Source of the DNA: Cryptomeria japonica
Lineage: Eukaryota; Streptophyta; Pinopsida; Cupressales; Cupressaceae
DNA length: 64,000 nucleotides
NCBI RefSeq assembly: GCF_030272615.1
Contig: NC_081413.1
Coordinates: 145,986,476-146,050,475, forward strand
Direction of reading: 5' to 3'
The notes under the pieces are model-generated. The model was not told the origin of the DNA and did not search any database. It worked only from the letters and a program-made list of their open reading frames with translations. The translations under genes were made by a program, and so were the position numbers. Shown one piece after another: positions 22,472-34,503 of the stretch (positions within the stretch are counted from its first letter, which is position 1; each line of letters begins with the position of its first letter).

Positions 22472-22747
22472 TGTTGGAGTCGAAGAACACTAAGAGGGGG
22501 GGTGAATTAGTGTTCTGCCAGTTAGAGTAATTTTAACCTTATTAACAAACCCACTTAATAATTGGTTAGCATAAAAGAAAGTAACAACAAGTCCTATCAA
22601 TGCAACCACAGGAATCAACACCATAACATAGATATTTATACGTAGAAAACCTCAAAGAGGAAAAACCACAGTGGAATTAAAGACCCACAATATCTATCAA
22701 CTAGCCAATTGGATAAATATTACAAGAGTGGCCTACACATGTAGGAA
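22472..22747 (-). mobile_element. Truncated 5' LTR of Copia A'
   Basis: Starts TGTTGGAGTCGAAGAACAC and resembles the first third of the Copia A LTR (GGCCTACACATGTAGGAA near 22730 against GGCCTGCACATTCAGGAA in Copia A). It is cut at about 22747 by the Copia B LTR. The missing two thirds were not found in the window. Confidence 0.7.
22484..22516 (-). other. Stem-loop at the LTR end of Copia A'
   Basis: Plus strand AGAACACTAA pairs perfectly with TTAGTGTTCT across a G-rich loop. The element RNA therefore has a 10-bp stem with a C-rich loop about ten bases before the LTR end and primer site. Confidence 0.75.
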
Positions 22748-23860
22748 TGTGATGAATACTAAGAGGGGGGGGTGAATTAGTATTCCAAAAATCTTTGCAC
22801 TTAAACACTTTGCAAGACTAACAGTAATCTGGTGAAACAGTTTAACAGACAAATTGGTTAACAAACATGCAAACCAAACAACTAATAATGCATTCACCCA
22901 TAGAAGTACAAACAAAATAACACAAAAGATTCTGACGTGGAAACCCAAATGGGAAAAACCATGATGAGATGGAACTCACAAGTCACTATCTGCAAAATAG
23001 GAACTAGACCGGTTAAGGTCTTACAATGTTCTCTACTAGAACAGATCCTATTAGGGATCTCAATCTCTATTAGGAGATAAGTTTGATTAAAGACTACCTT
23101 GCTAGAGGATTTTAGATCCACAGATGTGAACCACCTTGTTAGAGGATTTACAAAAAGGCTTTTGGGCCTACCCGGTTAAGGGCTACAAACTTGTCAAAGA
23201 TGTGAGTAATCAACAAGAGTTTGATCTATCTAATAGCATAGACTGCTCGGTTAGATCCTTGATAGCTCATTCTTAATGCACTCCTGCATTACTTCAGTCT
23301 TCTACACATTCATATTCTTTCCAACTCCTCAACCACCTTAAACCCTAGCAACAATATAAACTTTTGTTGTGACCTCATCAACAACCTAAAACCCTAGACA
23401 TGATGTCCTTATAAAGGAATCTGATTTCATGTTGGTCAAATAGGATTACATTACTATTTCCTAGGTTCAATGAACCTGGACATACTTGGTACCATGACAC
23501 AAAATGCACCATTAATGTGTCGGCACCATCAAACAATCGGTGGATGGTAACTCATCACAAAGTATTACCGGTTCATACAAAATGTCAGTTGCTGGTTTGA
23601 CAAAAATGAAGACTAGTAAAAATTTGTTATGCCGCTTTGGTCCTTCGTACCACTTGGGATCCATGAACCGCTTGGGGTCAACATGCCGCTTCAGACCGGG
23701 AAACACATTTTGTAAAACATCAATAGTCTAAAGACTATAATTCAACATACTGATTGGAACAAATACCGGTTGTGCTCTAACTTATACATATAAAGAGGGT
23801 CTCAATGCAAGTGTGTGTACATCAATGACAATCACAACATAAACATAAAAAATGCCAACA
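22748..23860 (-). mobile_element. 3' LTR of Copia B
   Basis: About 1.1 kb from TGTGATGAATACTAAG to AAATGCCAACA. The right border is fixed by the polypurine tract next to it. Inside are phrases shared with the solo LTR at 52.5 kb, for example GTGGAAACCCAAATGGG. It lies inside the Copia A' LTR. The 5' LTR of Copia B is not in the window. Confidence 0.8.
22754..22785 (-). other. Stem-loop at the LTR end of Copia B
   Basis: GAATACTAA pairs with TTAGTATTC across a G-rich loop; the C:G pair of Copia A' is a T:A pair here, a compensating change. Confidence 0.75.
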
Positions 23861-23873
23861 ATCTCCCCCTTTG
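23861..23873 (-). promoter_or_regulatory. Polypurine tract of Copia B
   Basis: Minus strand CAAAGGGGGAGAT immediately before the 3' LTR, the primer site for second-strand synthesis. Copia A has the same tract at 36491-36503. Confidence 0.8.
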
Positions 23874-24450
23874 ACATTGATGGCAACACTTAGGAAAATA
23901 AAATTTTGACATCTAAGTGTTTTACAACAAAATCATGCCATTAGCAAAATTGCTCCCCCTAAGCATATACACTATCCCTTTAACAATACAATGTATAGCA
24001 CTTTTTGCATGTAGAGCATAAACATTGAGATATTAAGAGCATATAATGAAAATTTTGATTACCAGATACTTCTCCAAATAGAATTCTTCTTCCCCTTTGC
24101 CAACAATGACAAAGTACAGCTGAACAACCCTATTTTCATTTGATATTAAAAATAATAAAAGTTTATGACAACAAGGAATGATAATTGTCAAAAATAGATT
24201 TGAAGTCCCACAAGAATTGTTTCATCGACAAAGACCAGGACTCAAGTAGGGAGGTGGCTACTTCTTGCTCTATCTGCATCTGGGAGACCTGTTCTTCCAT
24301 GGCATCAATTGTGCTAATCTCCTGTGTAACTGTTAAGACATCCAGGTTCAGCTAGCACTTCTGAAGAAGTTGCAATTGTGGGAGTAGAACCAGCTGTAGC
24401 TCCTACAAATCTCTAGACTGAGTGTTGATCTCTTGCTCCATTTTTGTTGA
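23874..24450 (-). other. Copia B region between second ORF and polypurine tract
   Basis: Internal sequence with phrases such as GCTCCCCCTAAG (about 23950) that look like additional purine tracts on the minus strand. No coding sequence recognised. Confidence 0.5.
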
Positions 24451-27447
24451 CTAGATGTGAAACTGGTGAACGGTTTGCCCATAAGTTGTAAAGGAATCAT
24501 AAGGTGGCTTGAATGTGCTCAAGTAGGACTGCAAGTCCATTTCAATTTTTTGCTTTTGAGCTAGCACATCATCATAGAATAGATAGGGTTGGCAGATCTT
24601 GCTGAGTAGTAGATTCCCCTCATCTAGAGTGTCCCTTATATCCTTTTGTTCTTTCTTCAGTTTAGTCCGGAGCTCATTCAACTTCTTCACCAGAGCTATA
24701 TTAAGATATTTTTGATGCTCCTTCTTGACATTAGCCTCTATTTCCTCTTCAAGGCTCTGCACCTGATCATCCACTACTGTGCATAGGAGCTTGAGTTTAG
24801 CTAGTGATGAATCAGTGTTGGGAAGATTTGTACCGGGTATCAAATTGGTAAGTGTATCCATAGCCACTTGAATTACATCCTACTCCTTCTTTCATCGAAT
24901 GATTTCAAGGTGCTCTTGAGCTACCTTGATGCTCTGCATTAGCTCCTTTTCACTTATAGACTAGAGATCAATAGGACTGGAGAGATCAGCTAGTTTGGCT
25001 TGACTCTCGGTTGCCTTCAGAGTCTCCATCTAGGTTCTCTTCTCTGCTTCTCCTGCCTTGTCTTCTTTCGCTTTCTTCTTCTCCACTTCTCTCCTCTTCT
25101 CAACTTCCTTATCCTCCTCTTCCTTCTTCCTTTTCTCTACTTCTCTCCTCTTTTCCTCTTCTTTTTCTTCCTCTTCCTTCTTCTTCTTCTCTGCTTCCTT
25201 CTTCTTCTCCTTTTCCTTATCTTCTTCTTCCTTCTTTTTCTTTTCATCTTCTTGCTTCTTTTTCTCTTCTTCATCCTTCTTCTTTTTCTCTTCTTCATCT
25301 TTCTTCTTCTTTTCTTCTTCATCCTTCTTCTTTCTCTCTTCTTCATCTTTCTTCTTCTTCTCTTCTTCATCCTTTTTCCTCTACTCTGCCCCTTCCTTTG
25401 CCACTTCTTGTCTGTCCTCGGCTTGCTTATCATCCTATTTAGCTTGTTGCTTCTATCCTATTGCCTCAGATTGTGTTTCCTGAGTAACATCCTCAACGTC
25501 CAGACCATCGACATCAATGGTGTCGATCGGTTCAACAACCGAATTTCCTTTATCATCAAATACTTCATCCAGTTTGGATATAATCGGCTCTTTTTCAGTT
25601 TACCAATTGGCTAGATGCACTTTGTGAGTCTGGACATCAGTTCTCATATACAGATGAGTGTCTTTTACGACATCATCAACTCTACCTTCTAACAATTAGA
25701 GTCTTCTTCTTCTAGTGAAGAAGAGTCCTTTATTTTGGTCAATAACATCAAACAATTCAGAATTTGACAAGTCAGGAAAGTATCGTGCAAAAACTTTCTC
25801 CCTAATTTCTTGTTCCTTTTCTATGGCAATGCGCCATCTATTGTCTAATGACATATATAAATAATCTGGTGTCTGAGACTTAATCTCTGAGGGCAACTGG
25901 TCATTAGCATATAAATACTAAATTATTTCCTTTTCATCATCATTAAAGTTGTCAAAACACTCAATTAAGTCATTCAGTACTTTCCTCCTAATATTCTTTA
26001 TTCTTCTTTAACAATGTGTAAAAGGTTTGTAGGAAGAGATATCTATATTTACCGGTGCAGAGGATGTCGGTTCATTCTTTGTCTTCCTCTTTGCTTGACA
26101 TGTTTTCTTTGGCTTTTCCTGATACACAGTTTCTTCTGAGTCTGGAGAGGTATTCCTTGTCTTCCTCTTTCTCTCGAACACTTTAGCTGGTGCTACTTTT
26201 GGTTTCTTCTTAGCTAGTGACCTCTTGGTCACTTTTGGAGTTGTAGTAGTAACTGGTGCTAATACTACAGGCACTGCCTTTGCCTTCTTTACTATTGGTT
26301 CTTTTTCATTCATTGTTGGTGGTTCCTCAACCGGTGCTATCCTCTCTAGGTAGGTGCCAGTTCTCTTTACCTTCAGATCAAGTGGTGAGGCAATAAGTGT
26401 AGAGGCATACGCTTCCAGCATATCGTACATCACCTCATAGCCCATTGGCTCCACTTCTTCCTATCTAGGCTCTACAGCCTCCATTATGCATTTATCTACT
26501 TGGATGGTGAAGTAGATATCGTCTTCATATTTCTTGATGATGTCACCTAATATCCTTACTCTTTGGCTCATTTTCCTTCTGAACTCATCAAAATACTTGT
26601 TCAGAAAATTAGGGTAGCTGGTTCCAATTGCTTCAATGCTTTCCTTGATTTGCTTCGTCACCGATTGGTCACCAGACCATTGGACATCTCCTACTCCTAG
26701 AAAGTAGCCTTGGAAATAGAAGAACAACCCAACCAGTAGTTGTCCAAACTTGAACCTAAGTGCATTATCCTATTTGATCGACTTTAGATTCAAGAGGAGT
26801 TGTCTCTGCATATCGGTGCACAGATCAAATGATGCATCCTCCTTTATCATCCGGTAAGCGACATTTACCGCTGCAGCAGATACAGAGTTAATTCTACTGG
26901 CTAAGAATGTCTGATATCCAATCAGTATGCATGCATACTTCACCAGATCATCCTTGATAGAATTTACTGTCATGCCTCGTGAGTCGCTCACTGAACTGGT
27001 GAGCTTGGACATTTCAATTTTTCTTACTATCCTCAGGGCTGGCACTTCCCCTATGTTGTAGAATCTAGTGACTGCATGAATTGCCTACGGCGTGATATCA
27101 TGTGTTCTCTCAAGGTACATCTTATCACCATAGACTCTACTCTGAATGATCCTTATATGATCCTCTATGAAATCTTCCAGGAAGTAAACAACATTGTGGA
27201 GCTTTTTCTTCTCCAAAATATTAAATTCTAGTTTGATCTTCTTATCTTTTCCACAAAATAAACCTAACTGGGTGTGGATAGCTAGAGACCCTAGCTCTTC
27301 AATCTTGCAATCTATGTAGTTAGAAATTTCCTCTTCTACTATCACACCAGCTAGAACTTGTGATAGGGCATTATACTTGGACTTTCGTTGAATAAAACTT
27401 GCAGACTTGATAGATGCACTAGAACTAGTATGAGATGTGGAAGCCAT
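24451..27447 (-). pseudogene. Copia B second ORF, unknown protein
   Basis: Starts MASTSHTSSSASIKSAS at 27447 and runs leftwards with stops and shifts to about 24450. First come about 350 residues related to the Copia A second ORF (LAGVIVEEEISNYID; later PALRIVRKIEM, ILIGYQTFLASRINSVSAAA matching ILGYKTTHANRLNSVSSL in Copia A). Then a Lys/Pro/Thr-rich linker (26.0-26.45 kb), a Lys/Glu-rich run encoded by a microsatellite (25.1-25.4 kb), and a charged coiled-coil end (KLNELRTKLKKEQKDIRD, 24.65 kb). The position between gag and the polypurine tract is where some plant Copia elements carry an env-like ORF. The polymerase that should precede it is absent. I do not recognise the domain. Confidence 0.6.
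25060..25390 (-). repeat. Purine/pyrimidine microsatellite inside Copia B ORF
   Basis: Plus strand is almost pure TTC/CTT/TCC, minus strand GAA/AAG. In the element's frame it encodes a Lys/Glu/Asp/Arg-rich run; other frames give long but meaningless Leu/Phe or Ser/Phe peptides. A tract of this kind could form triplex DNA. Confidence 0.8.
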
Positions 27448-27896
27448 GATAGAAATCTTAAGAACCCGAGAAATACCTTTTGAAACATGTGAAATTAGGG
27501 CTTGCCGATTCTCCTTCACTTCACACTCCGTTGGTTGTTGAATCATCACTTTGTGTTCTCCACTTGACCGTTTCCAGTTTGAATTTGAATCTCCTTCGTG
27601 GTTTCTCAATTTCTCAAAATCTCTGCTCAAATCGCCTTTTTGTCGCTTTGCTCTTTGAAAAACTTTTCTTCGCTCGAAAACTAATAGTGAGAAATGATTT
27701 GAAAAATTCTTTTAAACATATTCCTCACCTACCATCATTAATGCTCCTCCATTAGGGCATAAACCCTAATTTTCCTTTTTACCATTTCCGGTCTTCTACC
27801 AAATGATAGGTATCACATACCAGTTAAGGTCTTTTACTAATGTAAATTGGGGGTTCGAAACATTTCACCATTTGCTCCCCCTAAGATTTTTGAAGC
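27448..27896 (-). other. Copia B spacer between gag-like part and second ORF
   Basis: Non-coding stretch matching in position the spacer of Copia A (40164-40560). It carries ACCGGTT/ACCAGTT words typical of this element group and a CTTAGGGGGAGCAAATGG tract on the minus strand near 27885. Confidence 0.5.
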
Positions 27897-28337
27897 TTAG
27901 TTTGCCGGTTCCGTGATTTCCACACTAGGTGTAGAAACCGGTTCCTCTTGTAACACCACTAGTTTCTCCTTCCATATTTTGTTCATGTCCACTTGAATAG
28001 TGTCAACATCAATGTTTCCTTTCAGAGTGATCGGTATATCATCAGATATGTTCTTTCTTGATCTACAGAATCTAGCAATGTGACCTAGTTTGTTGCAGTG
28101 ATAGCAAACCAATCCAGGTGCTCTCTAAGGTCCATTGTTCATGTTTCCATTCTTCCTTCTGCATGTTGCAACTTGTTGTCTACCAGTATATGTGACCAGA
28201 ATGTTCAGTGGTGCAAACAATTCTCTAATTTTGTATACTTCATCTCTCATATCCTCAAGGACTTCTACTTCATGTGGTATTATAGCTAATATAACTGGAA
28301 CTTGATTACCATTTGTTTCCTCTCTCTGGGTGGGCAA
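27897..28337 (-). pseudogene. Copia B gag-like fragment with CCHC knuckle
   Basis: Contains GLVCYHCNKLGHIARFCRSRK, the same knuckle as Copia A (TCYACNKIGHIAKFCRSK near 40690), preceded by EVEVLEDMRDEVYKIREL. It runs in frame, with one TAA at 28335, into Gypsy B sequence on the right, so the junction of the two elements lies close to 28.3 kb. The rest of the Copia B gag, its primer site and 5' LTR are missing. Confidence 0.6.
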
Positions 28338-29330
28338 TTATTTTTGTTCATCATCACACTCTTCCTGAGTTTGTTGAATATTAATTTCTTGTGTTGTTAA
28401 AGGTAGTACCTTTTTCTTCCACTTAAGTTGATGGTGGGACATGTGCTTTTGATCTGATGTCTTTCTTGGATCATATCCCAGTCTAGCTTTATCATTCACA
28501 AACTTAGTTTGTAAATGAATAGGTTCAACAATACCTTTTTCACATTTGCCTAGAGGACTCGTACCTGAATATCCCATGCGTTGAAGCATCTTATAGCCCG
28601 GACCATATTGTGTCAGGGAAATCTCACAATGTCGTATTTCTTTATTTGCACTATCTTCTTTGAAAAGTGACTTGATAAAATCATCCTCTTCTATTTCACT
28701 TGCAAGGGAAGTAGAGGACTATATAAAGAGACCATCATACATGAATTTTGGAGTTGAATTTTGTGGCTTCATAACCTTTGATGGTTTTCTCGACTGTCTT
28801 GGTGATGGAGGAAGAGACATTAGTGAGAGTATAGGTTCTATTTTATAGCCATCTATGCCAGTGTTTGTGATTTTCAATTTCTTTTCTAAATCTTTCAGCA
28901 AAGATTCTGAACTTTCAGCTGTAGAGGCTGCTCTATTATGAGGAACAAAACCATCAACACTCTATGTTAATGCATTGCAGGTATAGCTTGTATTGGCAGG
29001 AATATTGACTTTGACTTCATTATAAGTAAACTTCAGGCATTGATGATACGTAGATGGTATTGCTTTCATTTCATGAATCCATGGCCTGGCCAGTAAGATG
29101 TTGTTTGAAAGATGAAGATCCAGGACTTGAAAAATGACATCTCTTTCTATAGGTCCTACCCTGATTGGTAATTGCACCAGACCCTTAGAGGTTCTTTCTT
29201 CTTCATCATAAGCCTTGATTGTTATTTTCTTTGTTGATCAATAACGTTCGTACAAAATCCCAGTTGTGTCAATAGATTGTAGCTACATATATTCAACCCA
29301 GCACCTCCATCTATCAAAACACATTTAACT
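28338..29330 (-). pseudogene. Gypsy B protease and G-patch domain
   Basis: Reading leftwards: VLIDGGAGLNICSYNLL (about 29310), the retropepsin active site in the DGG form common in plant Gypsy elements; QLPIRVGPIERDVIFQV and LLARPWIHEMKAIPSTYHQ (about 29100); then a G-patch at 28.4-28.6 kb (MLQRMGYSGTSPLGKCEKG, ARLGYDPRK). A G-patch after the protease is a feature I associate with Tat/Ogre-type elements, where it probably binds RNA. Frameshifts and stops occur near 29335, 29220, 28960 and 28720. Reverse transcriptase should follow but is missing, replaced by Copia B. Confidence 0.8.
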
Positions 29331-31540
29331 CAGTGTTTATGGATCATGGCTTCAATGTGTAATCGCTGGTTATGTGGGCGACTCGGTGAGTTATCATCTT
29401 CTTTAGAGAAAGTGAGGTAATGAGGTGAAGTCAGGTGGCCCACCATAGATTGAAACTGATCTACGTCTAAATCTTTAGGGACACTGGTGGTAAGTAGAGC
29501 CTTGTCCAAGACCTCTCTATGAGCAAAAGAGATCTTAAGCAGTTCCAAAATGGAGATTTGAGCATTGGTTCTCTTCAATTATTCGACAATACTATAACCA
29601 GGAGAAGATGATAAAGCCAACTGTTTTGATTTGGCCGTGATTGTATCTATTTGTCTATTTGTTTGATTTGATGTTGTTTCATCAAAAGTTGAGGAACTAG
29701 TTCTAGGAAGAGTAATCTTCCTTTGAGTGTGGGTCACAACATTACCAGTTTGTGCTGGACTTTGTTGATCATGGATTACGATCACATTGCAATATTCAGG
29801 TTGAGAAGATTCAATCATGTTGATCACATTATCATTGTTAGTGTAGTTATAATTGACTCTAGCTCCTCCCTTGGATTTTGAGGAATCTCCTTGTTCATAA
29901 GTCAGTAAGGGATCTTTAAAGGCCTTATTATTACCATTAGTCACATGATTTACAACAACGATATTTCCTACATCAATGAGATCTTGGATTTCATGTTGAA
30001 GTTTCATGCAATTGTTTATGTTATGTCCCTTGTTCTGATGGTAGTCACAGTATTCATTTTCTCTCCACCATTTGGCTCTAATTTCTGGGTCATATGGTCT
30101 AGAATTGTTTGGCAATGTTATCAGATTATTTGCCAATAAGGTTTAAAAAGCCGATTCATATGATTCATCTAGAGGAGTAAAATCACACTTAGGTTTTGAG
30201 AGCCAAGGCTTTTCTTTAAACCATTCTCTTGCTTTCTTTGGAGTATTTTCTATCATAGTTTCAGCTGGCTTGAGTGCTTGCATGCTACTGGCCAAGTTAA
30301 ATATTGTGGATTTTGTTTTTGCTTGGACAATATGTACCACTCCATCACTAACAGCATTTCTATTATTATCTTTTCCATATTTCCAGTACTTGTTCTTTTC
30401 TTTAGAACTAGCACCTTGCGATGTTTCTTTCCAATGCGATATATCTCCCTTTTTTATAAGCACATCTTCCATTCTGAGGGCGTTATCTACCATTTTGTTG
30501 AATGAAGGGTGTACTTGCATCTGGGCACTATATTTCAATCCAGGGATTAAGTTGTTGACAAAAATATCCATTTTCTCAAGGTCTAGGATAGTCCGTGAAT
30601 ATCTAGAGAACATCTTTCTCCATTGTTGGAGAAAAGTGAGAAAGGGTCCTACTGTTTTTTGTTTGGTATTGCAAAGTTCTATCATAGTGATTGGGTGACG
30701 AATGTTGTAGGAGTATTGTTGTAGGAATAGTTGGATTAATTCTTTGAAAGGTTTTATTCCCATGGGTAGACTTCAGAACCATTCTATAGCTTTTCCCCCT
30801 AAACTTCTTGAGAAAAGGCGCATGAGATACATTTGGTTATACATGAACTCCATACATAAAGCACAAAATTATCTGATTTGATCTTGGGGGTCAGTATTCC
30901 CATCATATTTGTCAAACTTAGGAATTTCTACTCTTGAGGGAAATGGAGGCATGTAAAGGTTTTTGTCATATGGGAATGGGCATATTGTGTCCAGAGAATA
31001 TTGTTTTGGTGTTTTATCTTTGTTTTTTAGTTTTGTGACTTCAGTTTCTAATGTTTGCATTTGTTTGCTTGTCTTTCCCCATGGTGTCTCTTCCTCTTTA
31101 GTGATGAGGGCCTCCACATTTTAACTAGTAGGGAGTTTGGTGCCTTGCTTTTCTAATTCTAGGAAATAGTCTTCTTTTTCCCTAGCCATGATGACCTTCA
31201 TCATTTTTTGGAATTCTTTATCATTCTAACATTTATGTATTTCGGCCTTGAGAGGCTCAGGAAGCTTAGATTCAGTTGATGAGGAATCACTGTCAGTGGC
31301 ATGATTGTTGAAGTTGTCATGAGTGTCTTGTTTAATAGCTTCTCTTTCTTGTCTTTCCCTAGACATGGTGGGAGATAGGGGCTGACCAAAGATTGGTAGA
31401 TCGTAAACTGGTATTTGTGATGGATGGTTTATTTTGAAAGGGGTGTTCTACAAAGAATGGATTGTCATTTGACAAAAATGGTGTTTCTTTTTCTTTGTCT
31501 CTTTTTCTATGAGAGTTTCTAGTTTGAATAGACATTTGTA
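29331..31540 (-). pseudogene. Gypsy B gag
   Basis: Begins near 31534 (MSIQTRNSHRKRDKEKE), followed by MSRERQEREAIKQ. The capsid part has FDKYDGNTDPQDQIR (about 30880), GGKAIEWF (about 30790), FLQQYSYNIRHPITM and GPFLTFLQQWRKMFSR (about 30620). A variant zinc knuckle CDYHQNKGHNINNC lies near 30040, with the C-x2-H-x4-H-x4-C spacing of Tat-type gag. The frame is interrupted by a handful of stops, mostly single-base changes. About 730 codons are traceable. Confidence 0.85.
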
Positions 31541-32739
31541 ACCGACATGACCGAGAGCTAAATGTGTTGCAGAAGTCAAGATCAAATTGTAGCTAGTTGT
31601 TTGTTTAACGTAGTGATTGTGAGAAGTTACTAAGATCTAGTCTGGTTTCAGGAATGATCTATCTTGTGTAAGATGTTATCTAAGTTAACTTAGGTTTGAT
31701 AAGATGTTGTTTGAACTAGCTGAGAGATGATCAACTAAATCATACAACACAATGGTAGGGGTACACTATCATGGTTGTTTATGCTCAAGAGGATGATAAC
31801 CAGTTTTAGGCTTGCTGTAGACTGTTTTAGACAAGTTTGACTATTCTGGACTAGAAAAATCAGAAACTCATACAACAGGATTTCTAAGATCATACGACAG
31901 TATAACAGCTCTAGAAAAATGATAGTTCTATTTCATACGAGTTGTTGCCTAGTACCGTACGACAAATGGGCATGTCCTGAATGACAAAGGATTCAGTGCA
32001 GTTTTGTCTCGTACGACATAAGATTTAGCTTTAAATGATAGACTGTTGGGTCTCATACGATAAAGGATTGAGCTTAGATGACAAATTAGAAGACTCGTAC
32101 GACATAGGATATGGTGCAGGATGACAAATGATCAGGCTCGTACAACTGTTAACAGGACAGAGACACAAATTCTAAGTTTTTCAATAGCTGAGTATGACAA
32201 CTGAGTATGACCAATTCTGAGATGGACTGATTTTTGACCAGGATAGACTAGTTTTGACATGGGTAGAGTTTTATCACTGAGTTGTTGATTTGTTTTCTCT
32301 AGTTTTAGTATTCCAGTTTTAGTTTGAGGGATGAAAATATAGAAAACACGTAGTATGAATAGTAACTCCAATCACATCATGCAAACCCTATGGAAGTTGT
32401 CTTAGAGAAGAAAACCTTTGCTTGCTAACTTAGGTACACACCCAATAGCTAATTAGAATATGGCCGCTGAGTCTCATGTAATGGATTCTCAATGCCGTAT
32501 TAGCTGACTCCAAATGTTAATGGGGGCATGATATGGCAAGTGTCTTGGGAGAGTTACTATCTCTCTTGCACAAAGATTATCAATGTTTCGGAGGTGAATT
32601 AGGTAACTTCTAATTTTAATTGTATCTTGTAAGGGTTCTGTTTGACACGTCAAGGTATAAACTCAATTAAGAGGTTTCCCAGCCTTGAAAACCAAGGTTC
32701 AATATACCCGAAGGTACTGAGGAGATCTATTCCCGAACA
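31541..32739 (-). other. Gypsy B leader, gag-proximal part, with CGTACGAC repeats
   Basis: Non-coding. Between 31880 and 32140 the palindromic word TCGTACGA and one-base variants recur (exact CGTACGAC near 31955, 32009 and 32096; variants near 31892, 31933, 32054 and 32134), each usually followed by ACAAAnGATT-like text. The leader is cut at 32744 by element 2 and continues at 43919. Confidence 0.6.
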
Positions 32740-33099
32740 CTACCTGTTATCACTATTTAAAATTGAATATTCTTGTTCCATAATTGGCTAGAAGTTTGCA
32801 AAAAATGTGTCTAGTATGGCCTTGTTACCTCTAATTTTCTTGTGTCAGAAGAGGGTTTAGGGTTTTTTAAATTTAACCCTTCCTATGTTTGCAAAAAACC
32901 CTTACGTTCTATTTCTAAGTTACTTTTACCACTTAAAGAAGGGTCGGTCTATCATAAAAAAGTGTCCCCCAATTAGTTATTTCCCTAGGCGGTCCCTTAA
33001 TATTTTAAATCTATGTGCCTTTACCTTTATCCTATTTTAATGTTTGTCGAGGCCCTTAATTATTGTGCAACTCATTATTAATCTTGTGGTTGTCATTGT

Positions 33100-34060
33100 T
33101 TCGCTAGGAAAAGATGCTAGCAAGTAAATGTTCACGAAGTAGCAAAAAGGCTAGGCAGGCCCGACCAAATGGATTGACCGTCAGATAAAAGGACTGCATC
33201 TTGTTTTAAATCTAATGGCTCGTGTTGATTCGCTAGCCTAAGATGCATGTGATATAAGTTTTGCAAAACAGCAAAAGACTTGGCGGGTCCCAGAGGCGAG
33301 TGACTTCTTTGGTTAAAGGATGATTAGTTTAGAAAAGATCAATGACTAGCGTTGATTCGCAACTAGAAGATGCATGTGTTCTACCTTTCGTGAAGTAGCA
33401 AAAAGGTGGTGGGCCCAATTGTTTCAATTAAAGTGCCTATTCCATGAGACCTATAGATGGCTCACCGAAGAAGAAATTCCATTGAAAGACTGAGACCAGA
33501 CTGTTGAGGTGGCGAACACGAAGGCATGACATGGCAGGATAGATGCTTTGTTTCATGGAGTGTAAGGGAGACCTATCAAGTGTGTGAGGCTCTGAAGGGT
33601 ACAATGAGGGCCCTCTTTGGGTCAACCAACAGTTATGTGGAGAATAGTGAAGTAAAACACATGGTGGTTTAAGAATGGAACCCAATGGAACTTCCTGGGC
33701 AAATGGTCGACTGCCACGTGGCATTTGTTAACCTATGATGGGATAAAGAAAGTGATCTCCAAGATAAAGGGCCCACTTGAATGTTATAAAGCATGTTAAA
33801 AGGTGTTCATGTCATGGTCGATCCAACGGTTTTCATTGTTTTGTGGCCTGAAGATGCCTACAGCTTAGTCTCTGTGAAATGGCGAAAATAGTTAGCCGTC
33901 AAGATGATGTGCGGTTAGTTAATAAGACTGGTCGTTGTTGTTGGAGATAAAGATCGGGCATGTAGATTATGATCTAATGGCCGGTGTTGCTTCATGAAAG
34001 AAAATTGCACAAGGTTTAAGGCCTGCGAAATAGAGAAAAGAAGGTAGGGCCCGTCACTAA
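33100..34060 (+). repeat. Diverged repeat array in element 2 leader
   Basis: Same words as in element 1: CACGAAGTAGCAAAAAGG-like (near 33131, 33392, 33866, 34024) and GATCCAACGGTTTTC-like (near 33819, 34101). Individual segments align with element 1, for example the AGCCGTCAAGATGA word (33892; element 1 near 3790). Confidence 0.6.
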
Positions 34061-34503
34061 CATAGAAAGACCAGACGGAATAAAAGCAACGCAAGTTACT
34101 GTGATCCAATGGTTGTCATTGTTTCATGAAAGAAAGGTGTGGAGGTTTTAAGCTTTGCAAAACTACAAAACAAAGGAAATACTCAAAGAATTTATGATCT
34201 ATTGGAGCCCATTTTTGAATTTGATTTGTGAATTCAATTCTGAGGTGATGGCCGAAGCATGCTGGATTAATTTCTATAATTCAATGCTGACTTGTCGTAT
34301 TATAGTTCACATCAACTTGAATGTTGGCATCATTTCAATGAAGTCTGTTGTAGAGCAATTGGTGTAGAGTGGTTTTTCTTTAGGTGAATAACAGGTTTTT
34401 GTGCTTTCTCTTGCTAATTCTGGTCTGAATTCGGTGATTGTTGTGTGAATTGTTTCATTAGAGGTTTGTGCGAGTCTCAATTGATATAGTTGCATTATCA
34501 AGA

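Noticed and set aside
25000-25614. Long plus-strand open frames rich in Leu/Phe or Ser/Phe, resembling membrane proteins
   Set aside because: They are readings of the TTC/CTT microsatellite on the strand opposite the Copia B ORF; the minus-strand frame has homology at both ends and these do not.
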